Assembly (NCBI RefSeq): GCF_963678635.1
Contig: NC_087065.1
Coordinates: forward strand, 75,647,345 to 75,711,344
Direction: 5' to 3'
Length of the DNA: 64,000 bases
Origin: Symsagittifera roscoffensis
Lineage: Eukaryota; Xenacoelomorpha; Acoela; Convolutidae
Shown: positions 39,660 through 51,689 of the stretch, piece after piece
How positions within the stretch are numbered: the stretch's first letter is position 1
Layout: every line of letters begins with the position of its first letter
Position numbers and translations under genes: made by a program
The notes under the pieces: model-generated
The model's database searches: none
Told to the model about the DNA's origin: nothing
What the model saw: the letters and a program-made list of their open reading frames with translations, nothing else

Positions 39660-41423
39660 TTATGGGGACAATGAGACAGACGGTTGCATCTTAATTGATG
39701 GTAAGAATGCGTTTAATCGCATGAACCGGAAAGTTGCGTTGAGAAATATTCAGGTGCTATGCCCGAAACTCTCTCCTTTCTTTAGCAACACTTACAGAAC
39801 ACCCTCTATGATCTTCACTGGCAATGGCATTATCTCTTCCGAAGAAGGCACCAATCAAGGAGATAGCGCTGCAACGTGCATGTACGGGCTAGGAACTCTA
39901 CTGCTGGTCAACATGCCTGCGGTTGCCAAGTGCTGCTTTTACGCTGATGATGGTGCTGGTGCTGGTGAGCTGTCCCGGCTCCTCGAATGGTGGGATAGTC
40001 TTACTGTCAACGGTCCAAAATATGGCTATTATCCGAATGCGCACAAGACGTATCTTGTTGTGAAAGAAGATCTACAAGCAGCAGCCAGCGCCCTCTTTGG
40101 TGACACCGGGGTCCGCATCTGCACTGGTCGGAAATATCTGGGAGCGTTTATTGGCGATGATCTTGGGAAATGCCAATACCTTCAGAGTAAGTGCGAGAAT
40201 TTCTCCGATATGGTAGATAAAATCTCTACTATTGCACAAAGTGAACCTCATGCGGCTTACTCTGGCTATGTTGTCAGCCTTGAAAGAAAGTGGGGTTATC
40301 TACAGCGTGTTTTTACTCTCTCGAAAGTGCTGTTAACAATAAATTTGTCACAAGCCTGTTCAAAGGACCTGTAAATACTGATATTCGGGATCTGACCTCA
40401 CACCCTGTCAGAATGGGTGGTATGGTTATTGAGAAGCCGAATAATGATATTGCCCTCACCTATCAGAACTCAGTTATTCTCAATAAAGTTATCACCGAGC
40501 AAATCATGAAACAAGAAGTCAGCTTATCCTACCAGGAAGCCCAAATAAGCAAAGCTGACATCAGGAAGCAGAATATCGCACCACATGAAAGAACCAAACT
40601 TGCCGCTCTGAAAAACTCAGGTACCGAGCTGTGTGCCATGATGAAGTATACCAATGAAAAAGGAGCCAATCATTGGCTCACTAGTAGGCCCGACAAGGAG
40701 AAAGGCCTGACTCTCAGTCGCAGTGATTTCAGGGACGCGATTCGGATGAGAGACGCCATCGTCTCGACAACCTTCCTACAAAGTGTGTCTGTTCAGCCGA
40801 CTACACTTACAGTCACGCACTTCAGTGTTCCATTGGCGGTTTTGTGATCAAACGTCACATTGATTTACGGGACATAATGGGGTTGGCCCGGTAAGTTTGT
40901 GTTGATGTTAACTCCGAACCTGCGTTACATCCGGTTCTTCAAGGTGATGACATCAGAAGAAACACCAGCGAAGGAGCCCGTCTCGTAGTTTCTGCTATGG
41001 GATTTTGGGGGTATGGACAGAGAGCATTTTTCGATGTGAGGGTTTTCAACCCGCTCGCTCTCCAATACTGCTGTAAATCCGATAACAGTTTACAAGAAAC
41101 ATGAGCAAGAGAAGATCAACTTGTACCGCTCACGTGTTATCGATATAGAGCAAGGTTCGTTCACACCTCGAGTTTTTAGCTGCCTTTTAGCTGCTTTTTA
41201 GCTGCCCTTGAGTTTTTAGCTGCCTCTGAGTAAAATGATATCGCAGTTGTCTTATCTCATCTCCCTAAAAAGAAGTTGCAGTCAATCGGATGCTACTAAC
41301 TGGCTAAGAACAAGAATATCGTTTTCACTAATGAGAAGTGCGATTCTCTGCCTCCGCGAAACACCTAAGCCAAAACATATTTCGTCTACTGACCTCTACT
41401 TTAACTCAACACTCTTCAACTAA
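39660..41423 (+). pseudogene. Decayed reverse transcriptase element in intron 2
   Basis: RT motif A reads IDGKNAFNRMN (near 39698), followed by EEGTNQGDSAATCMYG (the block before motif C) and FYADDGAGAG (motif C, near 39937). The frame shifts near 40300-40374, then GANHWLTSRPDKEKG and SDFRDAIRMRD continue. Later frames give GARL and IDIEQGSF, ending near 41423 with STDLYFNSTLF. This arrangement matches a widespread metazoan RT family that I recall but cannot assign to a named clade. Several stops make it inactive. It lies in the sense orientation of the host gene. Confidence 0.72.
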
Positions 41424-42710
41424 CTGATGAACAATTCCATTTACTACACTCAAGGTAGTCTTTGACTCTATTCCTTTCACTCTTGAAATTGGAGCAGTAG
41501 AATTCGTTTTAGAGTGTTTAATCACTTTAATTAATTACTTAATTATTTAAATTTTCATTATGACGAGCAGAATTCAAGTCTTCCTCTCTCTTTGCATGAA
41601 TCGACCAGCGGTCGGTCACTGCGTGTTAGTTCTAGTTTTAGGTTAGAACGTTTTAAATTCACACTTCATTTTACTTCTTTTATTATTTAAGTATTTGTAC
41701 AAACTGTCTCTACATACCTACCTAGATTATTAGGGTGACATTTTTAGGGTATTAGAACATATTATATCGTAGATAACTAATTCAGTCGTGATTCGAATGT
41801 TATTCATAAATTGAGAGTTTTTTTAGTGCCGACAGAAATTTGAAGATTTGGATTTTTGGTCTAATTTCGAGCTAAGGAGGTGAGCATCCAGGCGTACAAA
41901 AGCTTTTGTATGTTCAATTTACGCCGTGAAAGCTCATTTTCATTGAATTAAAAAAGGTTTATGGAGTTTTAGTGCCATTTTGGAATCAAAAACTTCATCA
42001 AAAAAGTTCTGCAAAAAAAATGTTTTTGAAAGTTTTTATAAATTTTTCAATCGGTTTTTTTTACTACGACTGTCGTATTTGCTTAATTGCTGTTTTTTTG
42101 CTCAGATCTTTTAAAAAAACACGCAGAAAAAAAACAACACTAATTTATAAAAACTTTTTTGTTCTGTTTCTAGACCAAGTTCGGAAAACTTTATACTAAA
42201 ACGCAATAAAAGGCTATGTTATTTCAGCTAGCTTTTTTGCTACCTCGGTATTTGGTAACTCATCTGAGAACATCTGAGAAAGAAGCTTTAACCAAGCCTT
42301 AATGAACTAATGATTAAGGCAGTGGCATTAATCGAATTGGTTTACTATTCTAAGTTGTGATAGTTTGCAGATTTTGAGCCATTTTAGAGGTAAATTTCCC
42401 CTTTTGCTGCTGTTATTGAAGTTTTTGCGTTTTAGATGAGTTTGTACTGAATAAACACTTTTTCCATGATGTTTCTTTTAAAGCTAAATTTGCTATCTTT
42501 TTTTTGTTTAAAGTGTTACTGGAAATTTAGAAGCTGTCTTTTACTTCTTTTCCATTCACGCACAAATAAAACAAAACCCTAAAAAAAGAAATAACCTTAT
42601 CCATTTTCAAAGTGATTGTTTCACTTGGATAACGATCAACGCGCGAATTCCCGTGGATTCTATGGATTTGTAATCTCTGTGTACCAATTCTGTGGATTCG
42701 TTTAATTCAG
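41424..42710. other. Remainder of intron 2
   Basis: AT-rich, no coding seen. A 60-bp stretch (about 42505-42560, ending …cttttccattc) resembles 42900-42955 just before exon 4, suggesting a small duplication of intron sequence. Confidence 0.5.
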
Positions 42711-42764
42711 AAGTGAAGAGTCACTTTGAAGTGTCACAAATATGGGCCAAAACTCTTCTAAGCT
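42711..42764 (+). CDS. Exon 3 (tentative)
   Basis: Acceptor tttaattcag and donor gtaaga; 54 nt, phase 1 in and out, encoding about 18 residues (VKSHFEVSQIWAKTLLS). Support is splice signals and phase compatibility only. Confidence 0.45.
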
Positions 42765-42968
42765 GTAAGAAATTGAATCTTTCTTTCTTTTTTTATTTTT
42801 TGGAGGTATATTATCCCCTTTTAGTGATGTGTTTTATTTAAAAAGCATTCTTCATGAAAATTCATAATCTAACATATTTTTGTTGTCTGTTTTGTAAGTA
42901 AAGTTGTTAGAAATTTGGAAGTTGTCTTTTGTTTCTTTTCCCTTCGTAATTCTGAGTTTTTTTCCTAG

Positions 42969-43854
42969 ATGAAAAACATTCCTCGCCCACTCCGGTGGGT
43001 TCTTCGGATTCAGAAGCAGAAGTATCACAGCTTTGGGTTAAAACCAGAACAGAAAAAGGACCTGGCTCAGCCTACCTGGTAGATGACGTCAGAATGAATG
43101 GTCGAAAGAAACTTCTAGTGATAGGTAAAACTGGAACGGGTAAGAGCTCGCTCTGTAACGTTCTAACAGGCGTCGCTCATGATGCTAGTGTGTTCCCAGT
43201 ATCTTCAGGAGCTGAAAGCTGCACCCTCAAAACCCAGATGGCAAATGTGTTCTACAATGGAGAAGGTGAGAAACCAGTGACCCTCATAGATACCGAAGGA
43301 TTCGACGCTACAAACGATCTTGAGAACGATGCAAGAATTATAGGAGAATTGATTGCAACTTTGCAGAATAAATGCGACTATGTCAATGTGTTTTGCATAG
43401 CCATAAACGCAAACAATCGGAGATTAGATGGAGCTCTTGTCGGGATGATGAAGGTTTTTGAACAGATGTTTGGCCACGACTTCTGGGAGCAGGTCGTTAT
43501 TGTTTTTACGCAATTCGAAATGTCTCAGAAGGCTATAAGGCGTAGACAGAAAAATAACGAGAACCAGACCGCTCAAGAACTCGCCGATGGTTATATTAAA
43601 ACTTTGCGCTCTAAATTTAAGAACGCTGGCAAACCGAGGTGTTTGTTCATCAACTCACAAAGAGACGATGGAGACAACGACGAAGAAAAAGAGTACCAGG
43701 AGGCAGTTGATGAGTTATATGAGCTGCTAGACAAATCACCCTCCCTCGATACCAAAGAGTGGGCAAACGAAAGAAAATTAGTCGAAGGAAGAAATAAATT
43801 GCGAAGAAATCTGAAAGATATAGATGAGGCCCAGAAGCACGAGGAGCTTGAGAG
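42969..43854 (+). CDS. Exon 4: AIG1/GIMAP-type GTPase domain
   Basis: Preceded by ttttttcctag and followed by gtaagc; enters in phase 1 and leaves in phase 2. Motifs: P-loop GKTGTGKSS (G1), the switch Thr in ESCTLKT (G2), DTEGFD (G3), FTQFE at the position of the guanine-specificity loop (G4, weak) and LFINSQ (G5-like). These and the spacing fit the AIG1/GIMAP family of septin-like GTPases, which act at membranes, in vertebrates mainly in lymphocytes and in invertebrates often in expanded immune sets. The exon ends in the start of a charged helix (EAQKHEELER) that continues in exon 5. Read through the donor, the frame stops at 43858, which misleads a single-exon reading. Confidence 0.88.
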
Positions 43855-44849
43855 GTAAGCAGAGAAAGGATCTGATGCTGTGCTGGTTTATGCAAATAAG
43901 GAGGGCGAAACCTACCTGTTTGAGGTCCCCGACTTATTCGTTAAATTTCTCGCTCGCACCGGTGGTAATTCCACGACTTAAAATCCATAGTCTGGACGTG
44001 GGCTTAAGTCGCGGACAAAGTCTGGGAATAGCGTGTCTCGGCCACGTGAACAAAACTTCTGGATCATTCTTTTAGCAGACTCGAAAAAATTTTTAAAAGC
44101 ATATTGTATTCCATATCAAAAGCGGGTCGCTCAGCAAGTTTTTTCAAGCAGAGTTTGTGAGAAAATGTAAATTAGCATCTAGATTAATTCGGAAGATACT
44201 GCAGCATACCACATGCATTTTTTGGAGCGTTCGAGTCGGGCAAGGCAAAGGCATGCGTCTCTAAGCCCGAGCGACGTGCATTTACTATGCATAAAAGAGA
44301 TATGTTTTTTCAAGGCTGCCACTAACCATGTTTAGGCTTCGGTTATTTCAACGTTTTTTTTCTTGGTCAGAAGTAACGCTTCATTTTAGAATAACCCGTC
44401 AGACGTCAAATTGTGTTTAAAACAACACAATAAATAAAAGGAAAAACAAAAACGCTGTCTTTACACATAAAAAGAATAACAATTTTTTACTTGAATTTGA
44501 TTGTGCTTTTCCTTTTAGTTCAAAATGAATCATAAAAAATATCGAAAATTCAGTAAATTGTATTTTCGATCCTTGAAGAAAATAACGGAAAGATTAGACT
44601 GACGTGTTTTTTATTCAGGCTAATTTTAACGCTGGGAACAATTCTTTTGATCGGAGTTTTTTCCAACCCCAATTCAGAAAAGGGCAACACGTCAAGTACT
44701 TAGGCACGGTTGGAAAGTTGAAATGCTTTAGTAAGAAACAAATCAGTTTCTTCATATAGATGTTTCTGAATTTATATCCTACACGCTAAAATGAATTACA
44801 GAAAGATGATTTTAGCGTCTCGCATTCGAATCAAAAAACCAAATCAATT

Positions 44850-45010
44850 TCCTCAATTCAATTTGGGTCGGATTAATGCCGCTCACGCGTGTTACAAGAA
44901 CGCAATTTATCGCGCATTAATATCCCAAACTGCCAAATAAGCAGTTTCCAACCCCCATAATTTTACGAAACTGGTCACAGGTAAAAGGTGTTTTTTTATT
45001 TGAGCTCCGG
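44850..45010 (-). repeat. Third partial copy of the intronic repeat
   Basis: ggattaatgccgctcacgcg, the ttatcgcgcattaatatccc region, aacccccataattttacg and cacaggtaaaa align with 45225-45340 in the same orientation but with substantial divergence. Confidence 0.6.
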
Positions 45011-45110
45011 ACAGCAATGTTTTTCAGATATTTTGAAAACTTTCTCAAAAACGATGATATTGATAAATAAAATAAAACGAATTTTTTTTCTCTAAAATTT
45101 AAAATTTTTT

Positions 45111-45487
45111 ATGAAAATCATCCACCCACACGCCATATTAAGTACAAAAAGAGAGATTTCGTTCCTTGTAACAAATCATTTATGGCAAATAAGCTTCGTT
45201 CAACCAATTTGGAACGATTTATAAGACGGATTAAATCTCCGCTTACGCGTTAATAGCGCGAAATATATCGCGCGTTAATTGTCCCAAAATGGCAATCTTT
45301 AAACCCCCGTAACTCTACGAAAAAAGATCACAGGTAAAATATTTTTTCAAATGTAAGCTCAGGACAACAATAGCTTTCGAATGAAATAAAAAATTCCGTC
45401 AAAAAAGGCTAGCTAAAAAGTCGAAATTTGTCTGAAGAAAAAAAAACCCACCCCGAGCACAAATATTCCGTTACTTTCGTATCGAAA
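45111..45487 (-). repeat. Inverted repeat arm 2 (intron 4)
   Basis: Reverse-complement partner of 39134-39517. Visible landmarks include atgaaaatcatccacccaca, gcgcgaaatatatcgcgcg, aacccccgtaa, cccaccccgagcacaaatat and ctttcgtatcgaaag. The two arms flank exons 3 and 4 at a distance of about 5.6 kb. Confidence 0.75.
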
Positions 45488-46373
45488 GACGGAACAATAA
45501 TGCGTTTATCGAACGTAGCAAATGATTCCGGCTCGGAAATTATTTCGAACTGCGCTTAGGGAAGCCGGTAAAGGTAAGTATTTCTCTGGTATTGGTAAGT
45601 ATTGCAAAGTTTATCATTTTGAACTTGACTTCGAGTGCGAAGGATGACTGCCAAAATATTTAAATTTAAACAATATTTTTGTTCGAAAGTCTTTCTTATA
45701 TGTTTCATTCAAAACATCAAACAAATTATGCTATAGAACAGTTCCAAAAAACCGAAGCTTCTTATTTCTTCCTGCAGTTTTGTATTGAAACTTGGTGTCT
45801 ACTTCAGTGCGGAAATCGACAAAACATAATTTTTTGAGCTTGATCAAAACAATTGTTTCCAAAAGTTAATCAGTCTTGTCATGCTGTATGCATAAATGCA
45901 TGATTTTATGATGTATGGCACCTTGAGCAAGTGCGCTCAGAATGATTTTTCTTGTTGTAATTTTTTGCAATCTCAAAATAGGTTAGAGCAGGGTTGTACC
46001 AGTCTCTACTTATTTCTATGCTTATTATTTTAGAATCTATGTTTCCAAAAAACGCATAAGCTTTTTTCTATTTTATTTTTTAATAATTCCACCATTTGTA
46101 AAAATGATTTAGATTTTATTGTGCAAGGAACAAAGAAACCATGTCGTAAACATGCTAACAAATAATGGAGGTTTTATAACAGCTTCTGTTTGAAAACTGA
46201 TATTTGGCAATTTGGGTTAGTTTACGCAACTACTATTTCTATACTAAGATTTTGATCTAGTTTTCTGTTTTTTCAGCATCCACTTTCCTTCATGTCTCAA
46301 ACTTGCAAAAAACTTTCTGGCTCAAAACAAATATAATTTCAAAAAATTTTATGTTAGCTAAAAATTGTTTTAG

Positions 46374-47583
46374 GCAAGAGCTTCGTGAGAAATTGCAACA
46401 AGATTGCTGGAAACAAGTACCAGAAGACTACCGCAAACTTTTGAAACAAATTAATGACAACTACGAAGAAACCAGTAAGTCTGAAAAAGAAATAAGAGAT
46501 GAAAATAAACGAGCAGTCGAAGAGATTTGGGCATCTCAGAAGAATGAAATAAAAAATGATGCTGAAATGAATGATCAAATTCTCGCATTACAGCATGACA
46601 AGAATAGGCTGGAAACTGAGCTGAAAAAAAATGCATCAGAGATTGAGAGTCTCAAAACGGTTATCGAGAAACTAGACAACACAGTCCGGATAAAAATGGA
46701 AAAAGCTTCAGTCAATGATAGAAATAGAAGGCCACAGATGGCGAAAGTTCGACCACCGACCGCTAAAAGCAGAGCTGATCAAATCGAAATGCCAGAATTA
46801 CAGAGCATGCAAGCCAGCGAAGAAGAACTAATTGAAAAGGAAAAACAGAACAGGGATCTGCTTCATAAAGCAAATGTCCTTTATGACCGTCAACGAGCCC
46901 TGGAAATTCTCAAAAAGAAACAACAGGATAAAGAAGCACTAACCGGCGAAAAACTTCAACAAGTGAGCATCAAAAGATTAGAGGAGGAAGCCAAATATAA
47001 AAAAGGGTTGCGTCAATTATTATTGTTAAACCAATATTCAGATAAAGAACTGCTTAAGGGATGGCAAAATGCCGCTTTAAAGATCCTACAGGAAACCAAA
47101 GGTCCTAATATGACCAAAGGAATGAACATCCGGGATTTCCTTGCAGATACATATCATGGATCTACTTGGTTTGTGTACATAATCAATAAAAACGACAAGT
47201 GGGTGCACAAATTCAACAGTGGCACTAAAGAGTGCTGGAAATCTGATCCCAAAAACACTGGATGTCCCAAATCTGGAACACCGTGTGATCTGCTTATTTG
47301 GGGAAAACTTCTCGAACGCGAAGAACGTTATTCTTCGAATTGTAATTGGGAGAACGTTGCCAACTCAATTGTTGAACATGCTCAGGATAAAGAGTCTGAA
47401 ACTGAAGCAATTGCTTACATCGTAGGGAAACTTGAGGAAAATCGCGTACCGTGGCTGCAAGTTCTAGTAGCACCCTACACATCGGTCACTAGAGTGTCAT
47501 ACTGTCATGAAAACTACTGCTTCACGCATCCAATTGGTGGTGGATCGTTCAAGTTCTTTATCGAGGTTTACACAGGGGGCTAG
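46374..47583 (+). CDS. Exon 5: coiled coil and unknown C-terminal domain
   Basis: Joined to exon 4 it reads on without a break (ELER/QELREKLQQ). The first 210 codons or so are a charged coiled coil (for example LQHDKNRLETELKKNASEIE), including a polar hinge PKVRPPTAK-like stretch near 46745. From about 47100 a compact domain begins (GMNIRDFLADTYHGSTWFVY), with several cysteines in a short span (SGTKECWKSDPKNTGCPKSG), NCNW and a final Gly-rich strand (PIGGGSFKFFIEVYTGG). I do not recognise this domain. It ends with TAG at 47581-47583. Coiled coils after the GTPase are common in GIMAP-like proteins. Confidence 0.82.
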
Positions 47584-47637
47584 AAGACTGATTCATTGGA
47601 AGAAACTTGTAACCTCACACTGTAAATAATATAGCTA

Positions 47638-47643
47638 AATAAA
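47638..47643 (+). promoter_or_regulatory. Poly(A) signal of the GTPase gene
   Basis: AATAAA begins 55 nt after the stop codon at the expected place for a short 3' UTR. Confidence 0.6.
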
Positions 47644-49915
47644 TTCAAAGGATTTGGATTGCATAAATATTTGGAATTTTGCAATTTGTGAGTAAATATA
47701 ATCTTCTAATTAATTTTCCGCTGATCACTTGTGAATTTTACGGCGAGGAGTACGGAACGCTCCTCCATATGCTTTTATAGACCTTTCCACTGTACCCAGG
47801 ATGTCTTGTAGATATTAAAGTTGAAACTTTTCCAGCATTTTCAAGCCAAAACTGGTGATCATCAGAAACTACAGATCGAAAACGTGCAGCAGTGTTGGTT
47901 TATGCGTTTATAGGACAAAATTTGAGCGTTTCTGTACTTAATTTTTTTTCTATGTTTTGGCCACCAAAAATATGAAAAAGGTTAATCACGCAAAAAATTT
48001 ACTGTTTTTTGCACTGCCCGATTATTATGGATTTCAAAATAAGCTGAAGCGGATGGGAGATTTTGGTAACGACGAGGAAAGGAAGCAACATTTGAAAGAA
48101 AATTTGAACAGTCAATGACGTAATTTTTTTTTCTCATAAACCAATTTGTTTTACTGTTTTTTAAGTTCTTCTGGAGCACATATAAAGGTCACCCGCACTG
48201 CGGTTCCATGGGTTGAAATCGATTATAATTGATCTTCGTGGTCAGAAATATTCCATTATCATCCATTGTTTTTAGAGAAAACAAATTAGTTATAATCCAT
48301 TTAAAATTGATTATAATGAATTATAATGGATTAAGCTGTCTATAAACTTTGTCAAATTTTCTGCAAACTATGCAGCTCTTTCGGCATTACTCACAGCCTA
48401 CTAGATTTCTAAATCTTATCATAACTCGCGTTTAGTTAAATTTTGTAAAAGTATATTTCTGCACCTACCCTTACACCCATACCCCCACCTAACCACCCCC
48501 GCGTGCACACCCTGCCTACCTTCACCTCTCACACTCCCCCACCTAACCCTTTTCAACTACCGTATCCACCATTGAACACACACACACCTTCCCTCCCCCC
48601 TAATTTTTTGGGGTGGGGGCATAAGAGTCTGGAGGGGTTGTTTTTTTCCCTTACTTTTACCGTAAATTTAAGAAAGGGTTAAGCGGTGGGCAGGGAGGGT
48701 AAGTGGTGGTATTAGAAGAAATGGTAAGTAAATGGGTAGGAATGGTGGGAATTATTGTGAAGTATTTATGGTGAGGGGGAGACAAGTAGAAAGCAATGCA
48801 CCTTTTTGCTGCAATTAAAGTTGAAACAAAATTTTGCAACTGGAACACATTCAACTTTTGAATATTTGATTTCAAGGTTTTGGAAAATCCAGGCTCTTAT
48901 TCATAAAATTTTTTTAAAATCTATTATAATCCCTTACAACCCATTATAATCCAATAAAATCTATTATAATGGATTATATTGATTTCCACTTCATTTTCTT
49001 TATAATCGCCTATTGATCCATTATAATCGACCGGTCATGAAAATCAAAAATAATCAATTATTATCCATGTAACCTCATTGCCGGCTGTGATGGTCCCGCT
49101 ATTTTGACGCACGAGTCAAAAACATAAGAGGCAACAGTAGAATTTTAACAAAAGATCAATTCCAAACTTAACAAAAGTCAATTCCCAATTATATCAATTA
49201 AAAGCAATTCCCAACGACCATTTAAATTTCTTTAGCAAATAGATCCAGTATTCATTCAGCTAAGTAGCTTTTTTGCTTGGGTATTAGTTCAAATGTCTCA
49301 AGCAAACAAAGATGTTGGGTACTCAGGATTTGGTGCGGTAACTGTCCCCCACACTCCTTCACTGCCCCCTCTTAGTTCTCTTGTCACTCATTTATCAACT
49401 CATATTGGCTTTGGAGAATTAATACGGGACACTACAGCGTACAAACATTTTTTTTGAGCCTACGACTTAAATTAGCCTTGTTTTTTTCAACGCTTTTTCA
49501 CCATTAGTGTTAATGTATTCTTCAGAGAAAAAAAAATAAAATTTGTTACATTTTGTTTTGCTTTGCATCAATTTGTTGTTGTTAACTCCAAACTACTACT
49601 ATGACAAGTTGTTTTGTCTCGAGCGCAATTTTTTCTGATAATTTTATACGGCTTTCTCTTTCTGTTATCCCATAAGCATGCCAGTTACAGGACTTAAGAG
49701 AAAGATTTCAGATAAAACCACTGTAAAAACACGGTAGACAACCCTCCCGATTGTAATTATGACACAAAATTGCATCAATTGAACATAAAATAGCATCATT
49801 ATATTCCACATAACTGACCTCATTGCAAGCTGTGATAAAACCGGCGTAATATAATTTTATGAAGGATTTAGACACGCTAGTTATTTCCATGAACGACAAG
49901 ATTCTTATCTTCATG
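47644..49915. other. Intergenic region with TTATAAT-rich repeats and a C-rich tract
   Basis: No gene seen. 48215-48335 and 48915-49040 are both rich in attataatcc/ggattataat units, which are partly inverted to one another and may be the ends of a small nonautonomous element. 48465-48600 is a C-rich low-complexity tract on the plus strand, followed by a G-rich stretch at 48605-48785. Confidence 0.5.
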
Positions 49916-51470
49916 AACCGGAGCTCCAATGCCAACCTCGCCCACATTCAACACGAAGTCCTCATCATTGACGAATGTTTACGATGAGCCACTTCATGCA
50001 ACCCAGGATGCCGAAATTCGCATTTCGCCTCACCACAGCCCGCTAATGGAGCTCAACTCCACAGCAGCCGATTTTGGGACACCGCATCAAGGCCGCAACC
50101 CATTGTCGACATGTCATTGAGGGTTGACTCATCGTTCACGCACCCCAGAAGCCCAAGTTCATGGAATGCAAAACGGCCTCAACTTCATTTTGACAAAAGA
50201 CATACGGAAGCTACAACGACGCAACTATTGAAGTCTTTAGCTCCATTTTTTCAGCCTTCAATAATGCGCCCAATCGGAACTCAACTCCGTTTGACAGGAC
50301 AGCATTTCCACACTCAACAACAAACACACCAGTAACAGAAGTGTAACAGTAACAAAAATACTCAGCATCCCCAATACTCAACAAGCAATCCCCATTTTGC
50401 ACACTTTCATGTCTCAAGTCAACAGCCAATATTTCTCAACAAGTTCAGCGCCTTCAGACCCGTTCCTTCCGCCAGAGCTCCCGCAGCAACCCATCAAGCC
50501 TTTAAAACACACATGAGCCAACACATACAAACCCCGTCCTCGGATCAATGCTGCAGTTAACAGTCTAATTGGACAGCAGAGCTTATCGACCAAGCACAAA
50601 ATGGACCTGAAACCAGCCGAATCGATATTTGGAACAAGCACAGCCCTTCATACAACCGCATCAAGATTTACCAACGACCAACGCAAAACCATCAACCCAA
50701 TAACAGTGCAGCCGGCATCATACATGAATGATGCGATGAGCAGCCGCCAGCACGAGCCTAATCAAGTGACTGAATTCAGCCAACAACCCTCACCTCAGCA
50801 TGCATATCAAGAGACAGCATATCAAAACCTATCAGCTGCCATTGCATCTCCAAACGTGACACATACGCAAGAAGCAGTACGCCCGACTTCGGCAACCAGC
50901 AGAAGATTTCAAAGATCTTCAGGAAATCAGATCCAGTAGTCCAGTCAATTGCATTCGACGGAAACCCGGAAAAATGGTTAGATTGGATCGGACTCTTCAA
51001 CGCGACAACCTACAACACGGACTTCTCCCACTTGGAGAAAATGACCCATTTACGGCTACTTGTTTCCAGAGATGCCAACTCTCTCACTCGCGGGTATGGA
51101 TTCTACGGATTAGTATACAATTAGCGCCACAACGCCTGTATGGAAAACAAATTTGGGAACCCGACGAAGATAGTAACTTTCTTTTTTCGATGACTGGACA
51201 ACATCAGCAGCCCGACTCTACGACACAAGAGGAGCATCAAGGATCTCGCTAGCTTGCCGCAGACAATCTTTGACAGCTTCACAACGCTTGGATTCCATCA
51301 CGATCTCCACTCTACAGCGAACGTTTAGACAATTTTGAGAAAACTGCCGACACCCAGCCGACTGGCATGGAGTCGCTACAACCTTAAATAATTTCTCCAA
51401 CAGCCTGGATCGACAGTTTTCAACCATTCAACCTTTAAATTAAACAAGTCGCCACTCATTCTTATACGGG
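49916..51470 (+). pseudogene. BEL/Pao remnant, copy 1 (Gag region)
   Basis: Disordered Gln/Pro/Thr/Ser-rich N-terminus (49929-50939) followed by a frameshifted DUF1759-type Gag core at 50940-51330 (FDGNPEKWLDWIGLFNATTYN, then KFGNPTKIV and FTTLGFHHDLHS). It ends near 51450 with GVATTLNNFSNSL-like sequence also found in copies 2 and 3. Stops interrupt it; no pol follows. Confidence 0.75.
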
Positions 51471-51689
51471 AACAAAGAGACAAGTTGCCATTCACATACA
51501 AACAAAAGTTAGAGCAAAAATTTAAAACCTAATGAAAGAAGGCTAGATAGTCAAGCTAGGCAGATGCAGCAGTGAAGCCGATGAAATCTGAAATAGACTT
51601 AGCAGCTGTGATTATCACTTTCAGATCAGAAAGCACAGTATCTTGTGACTATAAGTATATATATATTTTTCGTTCAGTCAATTATCCTT

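Larger units (their letters stand above)
43855..46373 (+). other. Intron 4
   Basis: Begins gtaagc and ends aaattgttttag. AT-rich. It contains inverted repeat arm 2 and a third partial copy of that repeat. No coding recognised. Confidence 0.75.
37394..47583 (+). other. Gene model: RING-like/AIG1-GTPase fusion gene, five exons
   Basis: Proposed exons 37394-37670, 38428-38490, 42711-42764, 42969-43854 and 46374-47583 join to 2490 nt, 829 residues and a stop. Every joint has GT and AG and matching phase (1, 1, 1, then 2). Predicted protein: RING-like zinc finger (13-60), short linker exons, GTPase (about 175-380) with P-loop GKTGTGKS, a long coiled coil (about 385-650) and a C-terminal domain (about 665-829). 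A poly(A) signal lies 55 nt after the stop. Exons 1, 4 and 5 are well supported; 2 and 3 rest on splice sites and phase only. The alternative is two genes, with a separate RING protein ending shortly after 37670. A role as an immune-type GTPase with ubiquitin ligase activity is an inference from the families. Confidence 0.65.

Noticed and set aside
42742-42764. A tempting myristoylation-type start (MGQNSSKL) as first exon of the GTPase
   Set aside because: Its donor leaves phase 2, and joining it to the exon at 42969 gives an immediate stop. The same bases in the phase-1 frame fit as an internal exon instead.
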